A DNA stretch of 64,000 bases from Terasakiispira papahanaumokuakeensis (GCF_001709345.1 NZ_MDTQ01000001.1:3148769-3212768); one strand, 5' to 3'. Shown: positions 24,304 through 33,402, counted from the first letter of the stretch. Numbers and translations are program-made. The notes: generated by a model from the letters alone, not told the origin.

Positions 24304-26252
24304 ATAACACCATGAAACGTCACCGCTGGTTACTGAATGGGGGCTTACTGCTGTCACTGATAGTGCTGGTCGCCCAGACATTGGCCCCCAGTCAGGCCCC
24401 ATTGACGAGTCTATGGTCTGCCCAGGCGGCACCGTTGCTGCACTATAGCTGGTGGCCACGCCTGTTCATGGCCTTATTAGTTGGCGCGAGCTTGGGGGTT
24501 GCGGGGGTATTGATGCAGCAAGTGCTGCGTAACCCACTCGCCACACCGTTAACGTTGGGGGTCTCCAGTGGCGCCAGCCTTGCACTGATGAGCGCCACAC
24601 TCATGGCCCCCAGTGTGCTTTTAATTGGCCGTGAATGGATTGCAACCCTGGGCGGTTTTGCCGCAATGGGGCTGGTGCTGATGCTCGCCTGGCGACGTCA
24701 ACTCGCACCGGTTGTCGTGGTATTAGCGGGGCTGGTGATTAACCTATATGCCGGGGCCTTGAGTTTGGTGCTGCTGCTGTTCAACCAGGAAGCCCTCAGT
24801 GGCATGATGGTCTGGGGCGCAGGCTCCATGGCTCAAAATGGTTGGCATGACCTCAACTTTCTCTGGCCTCGCTTACTCGGGTCCGTCTTGGTGTTGCTAC
24901 TGCTTTATCGAGCCTTGAACCTGCTAGAACTGGATGACGCCAGTATCAAAAGCCTCGGGGTGCCGGTACGCCCTTTGCGTTTAGCGGGTCTGGGGCTGGC
25001 CGTCTTCATCACTGCATGTTCAGTCAGTGTCGTTGGAGTGATCGGATTTGTCGGGCTTGCTGCACCGGCACTGGCACGTCTGACCGGTGCCCGAACATTA
25101 GGCCAGCGACTGTGGCAAGCGCCATTGCTGGGCGCACTGCTACTGGCCGTGACCGATCAACTGCTACAAGCTTTGGGCCATCTGACAGGGCAGCTCATGG
25201 CCACTGGCGCCATCACCGCCATGATTGGCGCACCGTTGTTACTGTGGTTATTGCCTCGTTTATCGTTACCCGCCTCTCGCCCTTCCAGCGGCGATGCCAG
25301 TGAATATCGGCATCGACATCCACGTCGTCTCCACTTACTGATTTTGATCCTACTGATCATCGCCATGGTATTAGCGTTGGGCTGGGGGCAATTGACGGCG
25401 GGTTGGCAATGGAGCCTAGCACCGGAGGCACTGACTTGGCGCTGGCCGCGCATGTTAGGCGCGGCTGCGGGTGGCATTCTATTGGCCTTAGCGGGCACCG
25501 TCATTCAACGAATGACCGCCAACCCCATGGCCAGCCCAGAAGTGCTAGGCATTAGCAGTGGCAGTGCCATGGGCTTAATGCTCACCCTTCTCTTCTGGCG
25601 TGGCGCCACCACCAGTAGCCTGATCATTGCCGGAACCTTAGGGGCCCTGATCGCGCTGGGGCTTTTAGTGGCCCTCAATCGACGCCATGATTTTCAACCT
25701 GCTCGGCTACTGCTGACAGGGGTGGCCATGGCCGCCCTGTTTGATGGACTTCGTACCCTGGTGCTGGCCAATGGTGATCCGCGTGGTCAGCAGATTCTGG
25801 CCTGGATATCCGGTTCCACTTATTACTTGAGCCCCACCAGCGCCATCACCGCGATGATGTTGGCGCTCTTGATGCTGGGCATCACGCTATTGCTAGCTCG
25901 CTGGCTCGACATCATGCCGCTGGGCAGTGCAACGGCGAGCGCCCTAGGCCTAGGCATGACGCAGGCACGACTGACGTTGTTGTTACTGGTCGCATTACTG
26001 ACGGCCGTCGCCACCTTAATGGTGGGTCCACTCTCCTTTGTCGGCTTACTGGCGCCCCATATGGCCCGACTGATGGGCTGGAGCCGTGGGCGCGACCACC
26101 TGCTGGGTGCCGCTTTAATGGGGGCCGTGTTGATGGTGGTCGCCGACTGGCTAGGCCGACAACTGTTGTTTCCCCAAGAGCTTCCCGCTGGCATTGTCGC
26201 CACGCTCATCGGCGGCCTTTATTTCATGTGGGGGCTGAAGCGCAGCCAATAA
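24300..26252 (+). CDS. fhuB: Fused double-length hydroxamate siderophore permease
   Basis: 650 residues containing two FecCD permease halves in tandem, as in FhuB. First half: LFMALLVGASLGVAGVLMQ, NPLATPLTLGVSSG and VGVIGFVGLAAPALAR. Second half: GGILLALAGTVIQRMTANPM, SPEVLGISSGSAMG and VGPLSFVGLLAPHMAR. About 20 transmembrane helices are predicted. The start overlaps fhuD by ATGA; a second Met four codons on is also possible. The fused form separates this system from the two-gene FecC/FecD-like permease at 13-15 kb. Confidence 0.93.
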   Translation: MNNTMKRHRWLLNGGLLLSLIVLVAQTLAPSQAPLTSLWSAQAAPLLHYSWWPRLFMALLVGASLGVAGVLMQQVLRNPLATPLTLGVSSGASLALMSATLMAPSVLLIGREWIATLGGFAAMGLVLMLAWRRQLAPVVVVLAGLVINLYAGALSLVLLLFNQEALSGMMVWGAGSMAQNGWHDLNFLWPRLLGSVLVLLLLYRALNLLELDDASIKSLGVPVRPLRLAGLGLAVFITACSVSVVGVIGFVGLAAPALARLTGARTLGQRLWQAPLLGALLLAVTDQLLQALGHLTGQLMATGAITAMIGAPLLLWLLPRLSLPASRPSSGDASEYRHRHPRRLHLLILILLIIAMVLALGWGQLTAGWQWSLAPEALTWRWPRMLGAAAGGILLALAGTVIQRMTANPMASPEVLGISSGSAMGLMLTLLFWRGATTSSLIIAGTLGALIALGLLVALNRRHDFQPARLLLTGVAMAALFDGLRTLVLANGDPRGQQILAWISGSTYYLSPTSAITAMMLALLMLGITLLLARWLDIMPLGSATASALGLGMTQARLTLLLLVALLTAVATLMVGPLSFVGLLAPHMARLMGWSRGRDHLLGAALMGAVLMVVADWLGRQLLFPQELPAGIVATLIGGLYFMWGLKRSQ

Positions 26253-26343
26253 CCACACAAACCATCTCGCTTTTAACCACAAAAAAACTATCTCACTTTG
26301 TTCAAACTCATCGCGTCAATATACTGATAATAGGAAGTATGAC

Positions 26344-28467
26344 ATGTCATTCCAGACGACAGTACGCTATACCCCACTGGCCCTGGCAACGCTCACCTTA
26401 AGCGCAGCTCCACAGCTATATGCCGCTCAACCGCAAGCCGAAAAACTCGACAAGCTCGTTGTGACGGCCACCCGAACGCCCGAAACCATCAGCCAAATTC
26501 CGGGCTCGGTCTGGGTGATTGAAGGGGAAACCTTGCGGACTCAGTTAGATGCGGGTGCCGACCTGAAAACCGCATTAGGCAAGCTGGTGCCGGGTCTTGA
26601 TCTGGCGCCCCAGAGTCGGACGAATTACGGACAAAATTTGCGCGGGCGGAGTGTACAAGTCCTGATTGATGGCGTGTCGATGAATAGTTCTCGTGGGCTT
26701 TCACGTCAGTTTGATTCCATTGATCCTTTTAATATCGCTCGCGTAGAAGTGCTCTCTGGCGCCAGCAGCCTTTATGGCGGCGGTGCCACCGGGGGGATCA
26801 TCAATATCATTACTCAAGCGCCTGAAGAAGGACCGGCCCGCTTCCGCAGTCAGGGCGGTGTCACCACAGGCTTTAATAACAGTAATGACCTCAGTTACCG
26901 GCTGGCCCAATCAGTCACGGGAGGCACTCGAACCGTACAGGGGCGATTGTCACTCGCTTACCAAGAGGAAGGGCGCCACTACGACGCCAATGGCGATGAG
27001 ATCTTTCCCGATATTGCGCAAACGGATATGCAGGATAACCGTAGCCTTGATGTGATGGGGAATTTGCGTATTCAACTCAGTGCTGATCAAACCCTAGCAC
27101 TGATGCTGCAACGTTATGACTCCAAGTATGAGGGGGATCGAGGCGTCTATTTCCCTCACCTGAACGATGAGAACCCCGATCTGAGCGACGCCGAAATTCG
27201 TGACGGCTTTAGCGCAGACCGAGAACCTGCGACGGAAAGAACGCTGATCAACGCCCAGTATCATCACGCCAACCTGCTGGACCAAGACTTTTATCTACAA
27301 GCTTACTATCGCAAAGAAGAGGCCAAGTTTCAGGCCTTTCCTTATCCCAGCAATGGCAGCTATCAATTCCGGGCATCCAAACAAAATACTAAGCTCAGTG
27401 GTATCAAAGGCTTGTTCAAGGCATCACTCACGGACACGATCAGCCTGACATATGGCTTGGATTTTGATCACGAAGAATTCGATGCGACCCAGATGAGTTT
27501 CGACACTGCCGTCTCCAGTGCCACGGGAGGATTAAAGCTACGCGAAAGCAGCCTGGTGGATCGTTACCCCAGTTACGACATTGATAACCTAGCGGCCTTT
27601 GCTCAAGCCGACTGGCAATTCACAGAGCAACTCAAATTATCCGGCGGTATACGTCAACGAGAAACAGACGTTGACGTTGATGACTTCAAGAATGTGCCAG
27701 GTGGCAGTAACGATTACGATGCCACTCTCGTCAATGCGAGCTTGTTATACGACTTCAACAACGGACAGCAAACCTGGTTACGTTATAGCCAAGGGTTTGA
27801 GTTGCCTGATCCAGCCAAATATTACGGTAAAAGCGCTGAAGTCAGTGTCAGTCAAAACCCGTTATCCGCCATCAAAACCGATCAGGTTGAACTGGGCTGG
27901 CGTTTAATGGACGCGCGCTGGGATATGCAAGCGGCGATTTACTACGCTTGGTCCGATAAGGCCGTGGAAAATGCAGAGGATCTCACGGTTGAAGTCGTCG
28001 ATGAAGACAAGCGTGACTATGGTTTAGAAGCTGCAGTCACACGCTACTTTGATCAAGGTTTGGAAAGCGGCGCCACCTTACACTTGGTGCGTTCAGAACA
28101 GAAAGATGCTGACAATGATTGGCAAAAGCGTGATGCCCGCTACGCCTCGTTATCATCAGCGACCGCTTACGTCGGCTGGCATGATGAAGACCGTTCTGCA
28201 CGATTACAGGCCAACCATGCTTTTGATCTAGACGACGACAGTGACCACGAGATTGACGGCTACACCACTTTTGACTTGACGCTGGCTCAAACTATCGGGC
28301 CGGGCCGCGCCAGCTTAGGGGTACAAAACCTGCTCGACAAAGACTACTCAACGGTCTGGGGACAGCGGGCGAGCATGTTCTACTCGCCTTACTATGGCCC
28401 GGCCTATCTGTATGACTATAAAGGCCGCGGTCGTACCTATACGCTGAGCTATACCCTTGAGTATTAA
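26344..28467 (+). CDS. TonB-dependent receptor resembling IutA (ferric aerobactin)
   Basis: 707 residues, signal peptide ending QLYAA-QPQ, TonB-box-like LDKLVVTATRTPE. The plug matches the IutA/RhtA pattern closely: VPGLDLAPQSRTNYGQNLRG, VLIDGVSMNSSRGLSRQFDS, IDPFNIARVEVLSGASSLYG, GGGATGGIINIIT. The barrel ends YDYKGRGRTYTLSYTLEY, again as in aerobactin and rhizobactin receptors. Aerobactin-type ligands cross the inner membrane through FhuCDB, and this gene lies 91 bp after fhuB, so receptor and transporter fit together. An outer-membrane role in citrate-hydroxamate uptake is well supported; the exact ligand is inferred. Confidence 0.92.
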   Translation: MSFQTTVRYTPLALATLTLSAAPQLYAAQPQAEKLDKLVVTATRTPETISQIPGSVWVIEGETLRTQLDAGADLKTALGKLVPGLDLAPQSRTNYGQNLRGRSVQVLIDGVSMNSSRGLSRQFDSIDPFNIARVEVLSGASSLYGGGATGGIINIITQAPEEGPARFRSQGGVTTGFNNSNDLSYRLAQSVTGGTRTVQGRLSLAYQEEGRHYDANGDEIFPDIAQTDMQDNRSLDVMGNLRIQLSADQTLALMLQRYDSKYEGDRGVYFPHLNDENPDLSDAEIRDGFSADREPATERTLINAQYHHANLLDQDFYLQAYYRKEEAKFQAFPYPSNGSYQFRASKQNTKLSGIKGLFKASLTDTISLTYGLDFDHEEFDATQMSFDTAVSSATGGLKLRESSLVDRYPSYDIDNLAAFAQADWQFTEQLKLSGGIRQRETDVDVDDFKNVPGGSNDYDATLVNASLLYDFNNGQQTWLRYSQGFELPDPAKYYGKSAEVSVSQNPLSAIKTDQVELGWRLMDARWDMQAAIYYAWSDKAVENAEDLTVEVVDEDKRDYGLEAAVTRYFDQGLESGATLHLVRSEQKDADNDWQKRDARYASLSSATAYVGWHDEDRSARLQANHAFDLDDDSDHEIDGYTTFDLTLAQTIGPGRASLGVQNLLDKDYSTVWGQRASMFYSPYYGPAYLYDYKGRGRTYTLSYTLEY

Positions 28468-28526
28468 GGTATGTTAAGCAGCGAGCGATTCAATCACTCG
28501 TCTTCACGTCGTTGATCACTCAATCT

Positions 28527-28583
28527 GAAAGTCGCCCCTGCACAACTCGGGCGACTTTCCAAGACCGCGGAACAAGCGCGGTC
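28527..28583 (+). promoter_or_regulatory. Two adjacent hairpins between receptor and fhuF-like gene
   Basis: First hairpin: GAAAGTCGCCC (28527) with GGGCGACTTTC (28549-28559), perfect 11-bp stem. Second: GACCGCG (28563) with CGCGGTC (28577-28583), 7-bp stem whose right arm touches the GGGAG ribosome binding site of the next gene. No T-tract after the first. Possible attenuator or processing site between the two genes. Confidence 0.55.
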
Positions 28584-28593
28584 GGGAGCATTC

Positions 28594-29343
28594 ATGACAC
28601 CGCAATGGCTGACATTGACCCCAGCAGAAACCACTCACCTACAGCAGGCGCTGACAAGCCTTCAACAAGTACTGAGCCATAACGCTGATCGCCTGGATCT
28701 CACACAACTTGCCCATGTATTACCGCTGACAACATCGTCTCACGCCAGTGAACGCCTCACTTATGGCGCGTTATTGGCACGTGACTTATTGTTGAAATGG
28801 CTAGGCCCTCTCACCATAAGGCAAATATTAGACCAACAGGCCCCGGCACCAGATAGTACTCCCCTGAATATCGAATGGCGCCCTGACTCATTGGGGTTTG
28901 TACTCGCGCCCAGTATACTCAGCACACCCAGTTTAGAGTTAGATCGATGGATCCCGTCTGTTCGTAATTGGCTGACCCAATTAGAAGAAGCGTTTCGGAC
29001 TCAATTACGCGTCGGGAAAGGGGCTTTCTGGAGTAGCGCCGCACTGGCCTTGGCAATGCCTTGGACACAGCTACAGAGCTTTCGACCCGCAGATGAACTG
29101 GAATCAGGCAGCCATGCTTGGCTGACCTATCTAGATGACCGGCTGCCCCGCTACTTACGCTGGCGTGAAGCCCATGCTGAGGGTCAAGCTCGAAAACTCC
29201 CTAATCGACGAGGTTGTTGCCTACGTTACCGGTTGCCTGAGCAACCCCATCTATGTGGCACCTGTGGCAGGCGTAAGCAAGCAGACCTGGACCAAATGTT
29301 CGCCAATCGACTGCGTTTAGCACGAGAGGCTGCCTTAAATTAA
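28594..29343 (+). CDS. fhuF: FhuF-like ferric siderophore reductase, [2Fe-2S]
   Basis: 249 residues, ATG preceded by GGGAG. E. coli FhuF is a cytoplasmic [2Fe-2S] protein that reduces iron in hydroxamate siderophores; its cluster ligands form a C-terminal CC-x10-C-x2-C motif. Here the C-terminus reads RGCCLRYRLPEQPHLCGTCG, i.e. CC-x11-C-x2-C, one residue longer between the pairs. The body has the family's GAFWSSAALALAMP segment. Position after fhuCDB and an IutA-like receptor fits reductive iron release after import. The stop codon lies inside the terminator hairpin. Confidence 0.88.
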   Translation: MTPQWLTLTPAETTHLQQALTSLQQVLSHNADRLDLTQLAHVLPLTTSSHASERLTYGALLARDLLLKWLGPLTIRQILDQQAPAPDSTPLNIEWRPDSLGFVLAPSILSTPSLELDRWIPSVRNWLTQLEEAFRTQLRVGKGAFWSSAALALAMPWTQLQSFRPADELESGSHAWLTYLDDRLPRYLRWREAHAEGQARKLPNRRGCCLRYRLPEQPHLCGTCGRRKQADLDQMFANRLRLAREAALN

Positions 29344-29350
29344 GGCAGCC
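29328..29350 (+). terminator. Terminator of the fhu operon
   Basis: GGCTGCCTTAA, one base, TTAAGGCAGCC: 11 pairable bases each side, followed by GTTTTAGCTTTTAAT. It overlaps the fhuF-like stop codon. The convergent ribB gene ends 26 bp beyond. Confidence 0.8.
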
Positions 29351-29375
29351 GTTTTAGCTTTTAATCAACTGGGCC

Positions 29376-30098
29376 TTAAGCCAGCTCAGTCGGCGAAGCA
29401 AGAGCGGGGTGATCAGTCATCGCCGTCATATCGGAAGCGTTGAGGATATAAGCCACCAAATCCTCAATGGACAGCACCGGCATATGATGCCGTTGACCAA
29501 AGTCTAAAATCTCAGGCAATCGCGCCATGGTGCCATCATCTAATGTCACCTCGCAAAGTACCCCGGCAGACTTCAGCCCAGCCAAACGCATCAGATCAAT
29601 GGTGCCTTCGGTATGCCCACGGCGGGTCAAGACCCCCCCTTCACGAGCCCGTAGCGGGAACATATGTCCAGGACTCGCCAAATCACTCGGTTGGGCATGA
29701 TCGGCAATCGCTGCCTTCACCGTGGTCACACGATCCGCTGCCGATACGCCGGTGGTCACCCCTTCACGGGCCTCAATGGAAACCGTGAATCCAGTGCCAT
29801 AACGGCTCTTGTTATCAGACACCATCATGGGCAACTGTAATTGTGCGATTTTGGCCTCAGTCAGACATAAGCAGACAATGCCACTGCCATGACGAATCAT
29901 CAGCGCCATCTGCTCAGACGTGATCGACTCGGCGGCAAAAATCATATCGCCTTCATTTTCGCGGTCGGCATCATCGACCAGTAAAACACCATGGCCATCA
30001 CGCAGTGCCGCTAGCGCTCGCTCAACACGCGTATGAGGGTCGCCCGGTAACGTATCTTGAGCGGTGGATTCAGTGGTCATCGAAGAGAACTGATTCAT
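29376..30098 (-). CDS. ribB: 3,4-dihydroxy-2-butanone-4-phosphate synthase
   Basis: 240 residues; AGGA lies 8 bases before the ATG. It converts ribulose 5-phosphate to dihydroxybutanone phosphate plus formate for riboflavin. Family motifs: [16 protein letters not shown] (metal-binding acidic loop), [48 protein letters not shown] with [11 protein letters not shown]. At about 220-240 residues it is the stand-alone RibB, without the GTP cyclohydrolase II half. An FMN riboswitch lies in its leader, so expression should fall when FMN is plentiful. It is monocistronic beside the iron genes rather than in a rib operon. Confidence 0.95.
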   Translation of the reverse strand: MNQFSSMTTESTAQDTLPGDPHTRVERALAALRDGHGVLLVDDADRENEGDMIFAAESITSEQMALMIRHGSGIVCLCLTEAKIAQLQLPMMVSDNKSRYGTGFTVSIEAREGVTTGVSAADRVTTVKAAIADHAQPSDLASPGHMFPLRAREGGVLTRRGHTEGTIDLMRLAGLKSAGVLCEVTLDDGTMARLPEILDFGQRHHMPVLSIEDLVAYILNASDMTAMTDHPALASPTELA

Positions 30099-30263
30099 TT
30101 CACATTCCTAGAAATACCGATGCGGAGCATCGTTGAATGGATGAATCAGGGCATGAGGAGACACCGTCACCCGCCTATAGGGTCGACGGCAATGAGCCCG
30201 CCCTATTGCGCTGACAACGGTAAAAGGACAGCATCGGCATCGCCGCGGCTATCGATCATTTAT

Positions 30264-30426
30264 TCTCTCTCATCCGGACTGTTACCGTCGGCTCCGGTTT
30301 CTCACCGGATCTGCTGGACCCTGCAACATAGTGAACTCTACAACATAGATTGCAAGCGCTCGCGGGCTTAGTGAGACATCACTCACTTTACCGCCGGTCG
30401 GGAATTGCACCCTGCCCTGAGAATAA
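30264..30426 (-). ncRNA. FMN riboswitch (RFN element) in ribB leader
   Basis: On the minus strand the conserved RFN blocks appear in order: CAGGGCAGGGTGCAATTCCC, GACCGGCGGTAAAGTGAGTG, AGCCCGCGAGCGC, GATCCGGTGAGAAACCGGAG, CCGACGGTAACAGTCCGGAT, GAGAGAGAATAA. The P1 helix closes with TTCTC/GAGAA. It ends about 165 bases before ribB. I see no hairpin with a T-tract in between, so control may be at translation; a weak ATAGGG/CCCTAT leader stem and a CGATGC/GCATCG hairpin (30118-30132) just ahead of the ribosome binding site could be the expression platform (inference). Confidence 0.93.
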
Positions 30427-30526
30427 GCTTCATGAATTGATTAAGAAGCCTGATCACTTTAGCGCGGACCGATATATAGCGCAAATCGATACGGGTTCAC
30501 TGAATGATATAAAAGACGCTATACCG

Positions 30527-31297
30527 CTAGGTTTTCAGGGCCAATAACGGTGCATCCGCATGATGAGACCATTCAAGATCCGCATGATAGATCTGTGATA
30601 AACGCTCCACATCCAGGACCTCTGCGGGTGATCCCATGGCTAAGCACTGGCCTTGATCCAACAGCCAGACCTGATCCGCATAACGCGCCGCCAAGTTAAG
30701 ATCATGCAATACACACACGACAGCCAACGGCTGCGCTTGGGAGAGCTGGCGCAAACAACGCATTAAACGCTGTTGTTGACCCAAATCTAATGCACTGGTC
30801 GGTTCATCCAGCAACAAAAGGCCAGACAACGCCAGCATTGACGATGCACAGGGCGTCACAGGCGCAGTCACCAACTGCCCTAACGCACGGGCAATCATCA
30901 CCCGCTGACGCTCGCCTCCTGAAAGACGTTGCACCCCACGTTGTTGGAGGTGGGCAATATCCAGCCAGTGTAAAATAGTGAGCATCACCTCGCGGGGGAC
31001 AGCATGGCCCAGGCTCACGAGATCCATGACAGACCAATCAAACACGGGCGCACTCTGCTGTGAGACTAACGCTCGCTGTGTCGCCAGTTCGGCAGAAGAC
31101 CATGCCGCCAAAGGCCGCCCTTGAAAATCAACATCACCTTGCTCAGGCGCTCGAAAGCCCGACAGCATTTGCAGCAACGTACTTTTACCCGCACCGTTGG
31201 GGCCCACAATCGCCACTAATTGATGGGGCTGAATCGAGCCAGACAACGGCTGTATCTGCGGCGGCTGAACAAATCCCGCCTGATTAAGCTTGAGCAT
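30527..31297 (-). CDS. hmuV: Haem ABC importer ATPase
   Basis: 256 residues overlapping hmuU by 14 bp. Walker A GPNGAGKSTLLQMLSG, signature RLSGGERQRVMIARAL, Walker B LLLDEPTSALDLGQQQ, switch His CVLHDLNLAARYAD. Between signature and Walker B it has the about 20-residue insertion (QLVTAPVTPCASSMLALSG) characteristic of HmuV/BhuV ATPases as opposed to FhuC. It drives haem transport through HmuU. Last gene of hmuTUV. Confidence 0.9.
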   Translation of the reverse strand: MLKLNQAGFVQPPQIQPLSGSIQPHQLVAIVGPNGAGKSTLLQMLSGFRAPEQGDVDFQGRPLAAWSSAELATQRALVSQQSAPVFDWSVMDLVSLGHAVPREVMLTILHWLDIAHLQQRGVQRLSGGERQRVMIARALGQLVTAPVTPCASSMLALSGLLLLDEPTSALDLGQQQRLMRCLRQLSQAQPLAVVCVLHDLNLAARYADQVWLLDQGQCLAMGSPAEVLDVERLSQIYHADLEWSHHADAPLLALKT

Positions 31298-32312
31298 GCC
31301 GTTGCCCTCGCACCAGTAACCACAAGAAGTAAGGTCCTCCGATCAAACTGGTCAATACGCCAACCGGTAACTCTGCCGGAGGCGCTAAGCTACGCGCTAG
31401 CATATCGGCACAAACCAATAAGGCCGCGCCCCCTAACATAGATGCCGGCAGTAACAAACGATGACCAGGCCCCAACCATAAGCGCAAAGCATGAGGGACC
31501 AACAAGCCGACAAATCCAATAATGCCGCTCAAGGCCACGCATAGACCGACCCCTAAGGCGCTCCACAACACCACTGAACGCCGTAACCGTGGAATATCGA
31601 GGCCCGCACCATGAGCCGTTAAATCACCCAACTGAAGTAAATCCAAATCACCAGCACGGCGCCATAACCCCCAGGCCGCCACTGGCATCAGTACCAAACC
31701 GACCACCACAGGAGGCCACAAGGACTGAGTCAGGCTCCCCATGCCCCAAAGGCTTAACTGCCGTAGTTGCTCATCATTGGCTAGAAAGGCCAGCAGCCCA
31801 CCTCCTGCTGACGCCAGTGCCGTAATCGCTAAACCAGCCAATAACAACGTCAACAAACTATCACCACTGGCGCGCCCTTGGCCCAGGGTAAAAACCAACA
31901 AGCTCACCACCAAAGCGCCTAGAAAACCAGCGCCGAACTGACCATAAAGACCCCAGTCGCCGACAAAGCCTTGAAAAAACACGATCCAAATCGCAACAGC
32001 CAGACCCGCCCCACTGGCCATCCCCAATAACGTCGGATCAGCTAACGGATTACGAAACAGCCCTTGCATGGCCGTCCCACTCGCAGCCAACATCGCCCCG
32101 ACCATCAGCCCCAGTAATAATCTCGGCAAGCGTAGCGCAGCCCAAATCGTCAAGACCTGGTCCATCGGAGCTGAACCGTTTGTCAACGCCTGTAAACCAA
32201 TACCGCCCTGATAAGCCGCCCAAGCCAAGATCAAACAGAGGCCAATGAATAAACTCCATAGCGGCGCACCTTTTAGCGACAAACGCGGCCCGAATCGAAT
32301 CACGGCGCTCAT
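31284..32312 (-). CDS. hmuU: Haem ABC importer permease
   Basis: 342 residues, FecCD family. Motifs LRLPRLLLGLMVGAMLAASG, MQGLFRNPLADPTLLGMASG and GIIGFVGLLVPHALRLWLG, with about ten hydrophobic helices. The start overlaps the hmuT stop as ATGA. NPLADPTLLG is the version seen in HmuU/BhuU haem permeases rather than siderophore permeases. It likely works as a homodimer with HmuV. Confidence 0.9.
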   Translation of the reverse strand: MSAVIRFGPRLSLKGAPLWSLFIGLCLILAWAAYQGGIGLQALTNGSAPMDQVLTIWAALRLPRLLLGLMVGAMLAASGTAMQGLFRNPLADPTLLGMASGAGLAVAIWIVFFQGFVGDWGLYGQFGAGFLGALVVSLLVFTLGQGRASGDSLLTLLLAGLAITALASAGGGLLAFLANDEQLRQLSLWGMGSLTQSLWPPVVVGLVLMPVAAWGLWRRAGDLDLLQLGDLTAHGAGLDIPRLRRSVVLWSALGVGLCVALSGIIGFVGLLVPHALRLWLGPGHRLLLPASMLGGAALLVCADMLARSLAPPAELPVGVLTSLIGGPYFLWLLVRGQRHAQA

Positions 32313-33232
32313 GGCACGGCGCTCGCTGGCGCCTCATCCACAGGTTGAAGCGGACGATCAAATGAGCGTTGAATGGCCTGTCGCAATGCCAGCAATGCCT
32401 TAGGCGTTCGCGGCCCGGATGTGAGCAAGGCAGTTTCATCCAGCACCATCACCTGCGCGGTCTGACCCGCCGGTGTCATGCTTAACCCGGGAATACGCCA
32501 CAACCCCGCTTCCCCGCCCAACGACTTTAAGCCCGCCGCAGAGACCAATACGAGATTAGGCTGCGCCTGTAACAAGCCATCAGCCCCAATCCGTTGATAG
32601 CCCTGCATATCATGAAACGCATTGCTCACTCCCAGAGATTGCATCATCAGGTCTGCACTGGTGCCACTGCCGGCCACCATCGGGGCCATCCCCGCATGAC
32701 TGAGTATCAGCATGGCCTTCACATGGGCGAGATCTGGAATGTCTTCAACCTCATGCAGCGCGGGAGTCAACTCACGATTCAATTGCTGAGCAGCTTGGGA
32801 CCTCCCCAGTGCCGCCCCCACCTGACGGACCTTTTCAGGAAGATCCGACACACGATCTGAAGCTTGAACCCAATGCACTTCAACACCGGTTGCGGCCACT
32901 TGTTCAACCACTTCACGAGGAGACGCTTTATGGCTGACGATCAGACGCTGAGGGTGTAGCGTCATTAAACTCTCGGCACTGAGTCGACGTAAATAACCCA
33001 CAGAGGGCAACGATTGAATGCGCGGCGGGGCAAGGCTGGTATCGTCGCGCCCGACCAATTGAGATTCCGCCCCCAAGGCCACGGCAATCTCGGTCACATC
33101 CCCGCCAATGGTCAAAGTCGGAAGCGCTTTAGCCTGCACCGTATGCCCCCAACTCAGAGCGCCTAAACTCAACAGGCCCAACCCTAGCCATTTCACAAAA
33201 TGACCGTTGGTCGCCCACTGCCTGATCCTCAT
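32309..33232 (-). CDS. hmuT: Periplasmic haem-binding protein
   Basis: 307 residues; the second of two adjacent ATGs is chosen because AGGGG then sits at normal spacing. Signal peptide: WLGLGLLSLGALSWGHTVQA. The HmuT pattern is clear: LPTLTIGGDVTEIAVALGAE, LVGRDDTSLAPP, LPSVGYLRRLSAESLMTLHP. The conserved Tyr of VGY is the likely haem ligand. It is the first gene of a three-gene haem import operon under a perfect Fur core. No haem receptor, hmuS or tonB-exbBD is adjacent, so the outer-membrane step must be encoded elsewhere or be met by one of the receptors at 8-13 kb. Confidence 0.9.
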   Translation of the reverse strand: MRIRQWATNGHFVKWLGLGLLSLGALSWGHTVQAKALPTLTIGGDVTEIAVALGAESQLVGRDDTSLAPPRIQSLPSVGYLRRLSAESLMTLHPQRLIVSHKASPREVVEQVAATGVEVHWVQASDRVSDLPEKVRQVGAALGRSQAAQQLNRELTPALHEVEDIPDLAHVKAMLILSHAGMAPMVAGSGTSADLMMQSLGVSNAFHDMQGYQRIGADGLLQAQPNLVLVSAAGLKSLGGEAGLWRIPGLSMTPAGQTAQVMVLDETALLTSGPRTPKALLALRQAIQRSFDRPLQPVDEAPASAVP

Positions 33233-33339
33233 CATAATCCCCTTGTCATCATGGCTCATCCCATCAGCCCGTGTTCATCCATCCTGCGTTCACCTATCCT
33301 ACGGACATGACAGAATACCGAATCAATCCCATCCAATTA

Positions 33340-33354
33340 TGATAATCATTATCA
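33340..33354. promoter_or_regulatory. Fur box of hmuTUV (perfect 7-1-7 core)
   Basis: TGATAATCATTATCA is a perfect Fur 7-1-7 core; the surrounding 19-mer matches the classical consensus at 17 positions. It is about 108 bp upstream of hmuT, on the side away from the TRAP operon terminator. Confidence 0.9.
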
Positions 33355-33402
33355 ATGAATGGCAAGAGTCATCACATGAAAATATCTTTAAGGACCGATA
33401 AC

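Noticed and set aside
26253-26343. Fur box directly before the IutA-like receptor
   Set aside because: Only ACTGATAAT resembles part of the consensus; the rest does not match. The receptor may be read through from fhuCDB.
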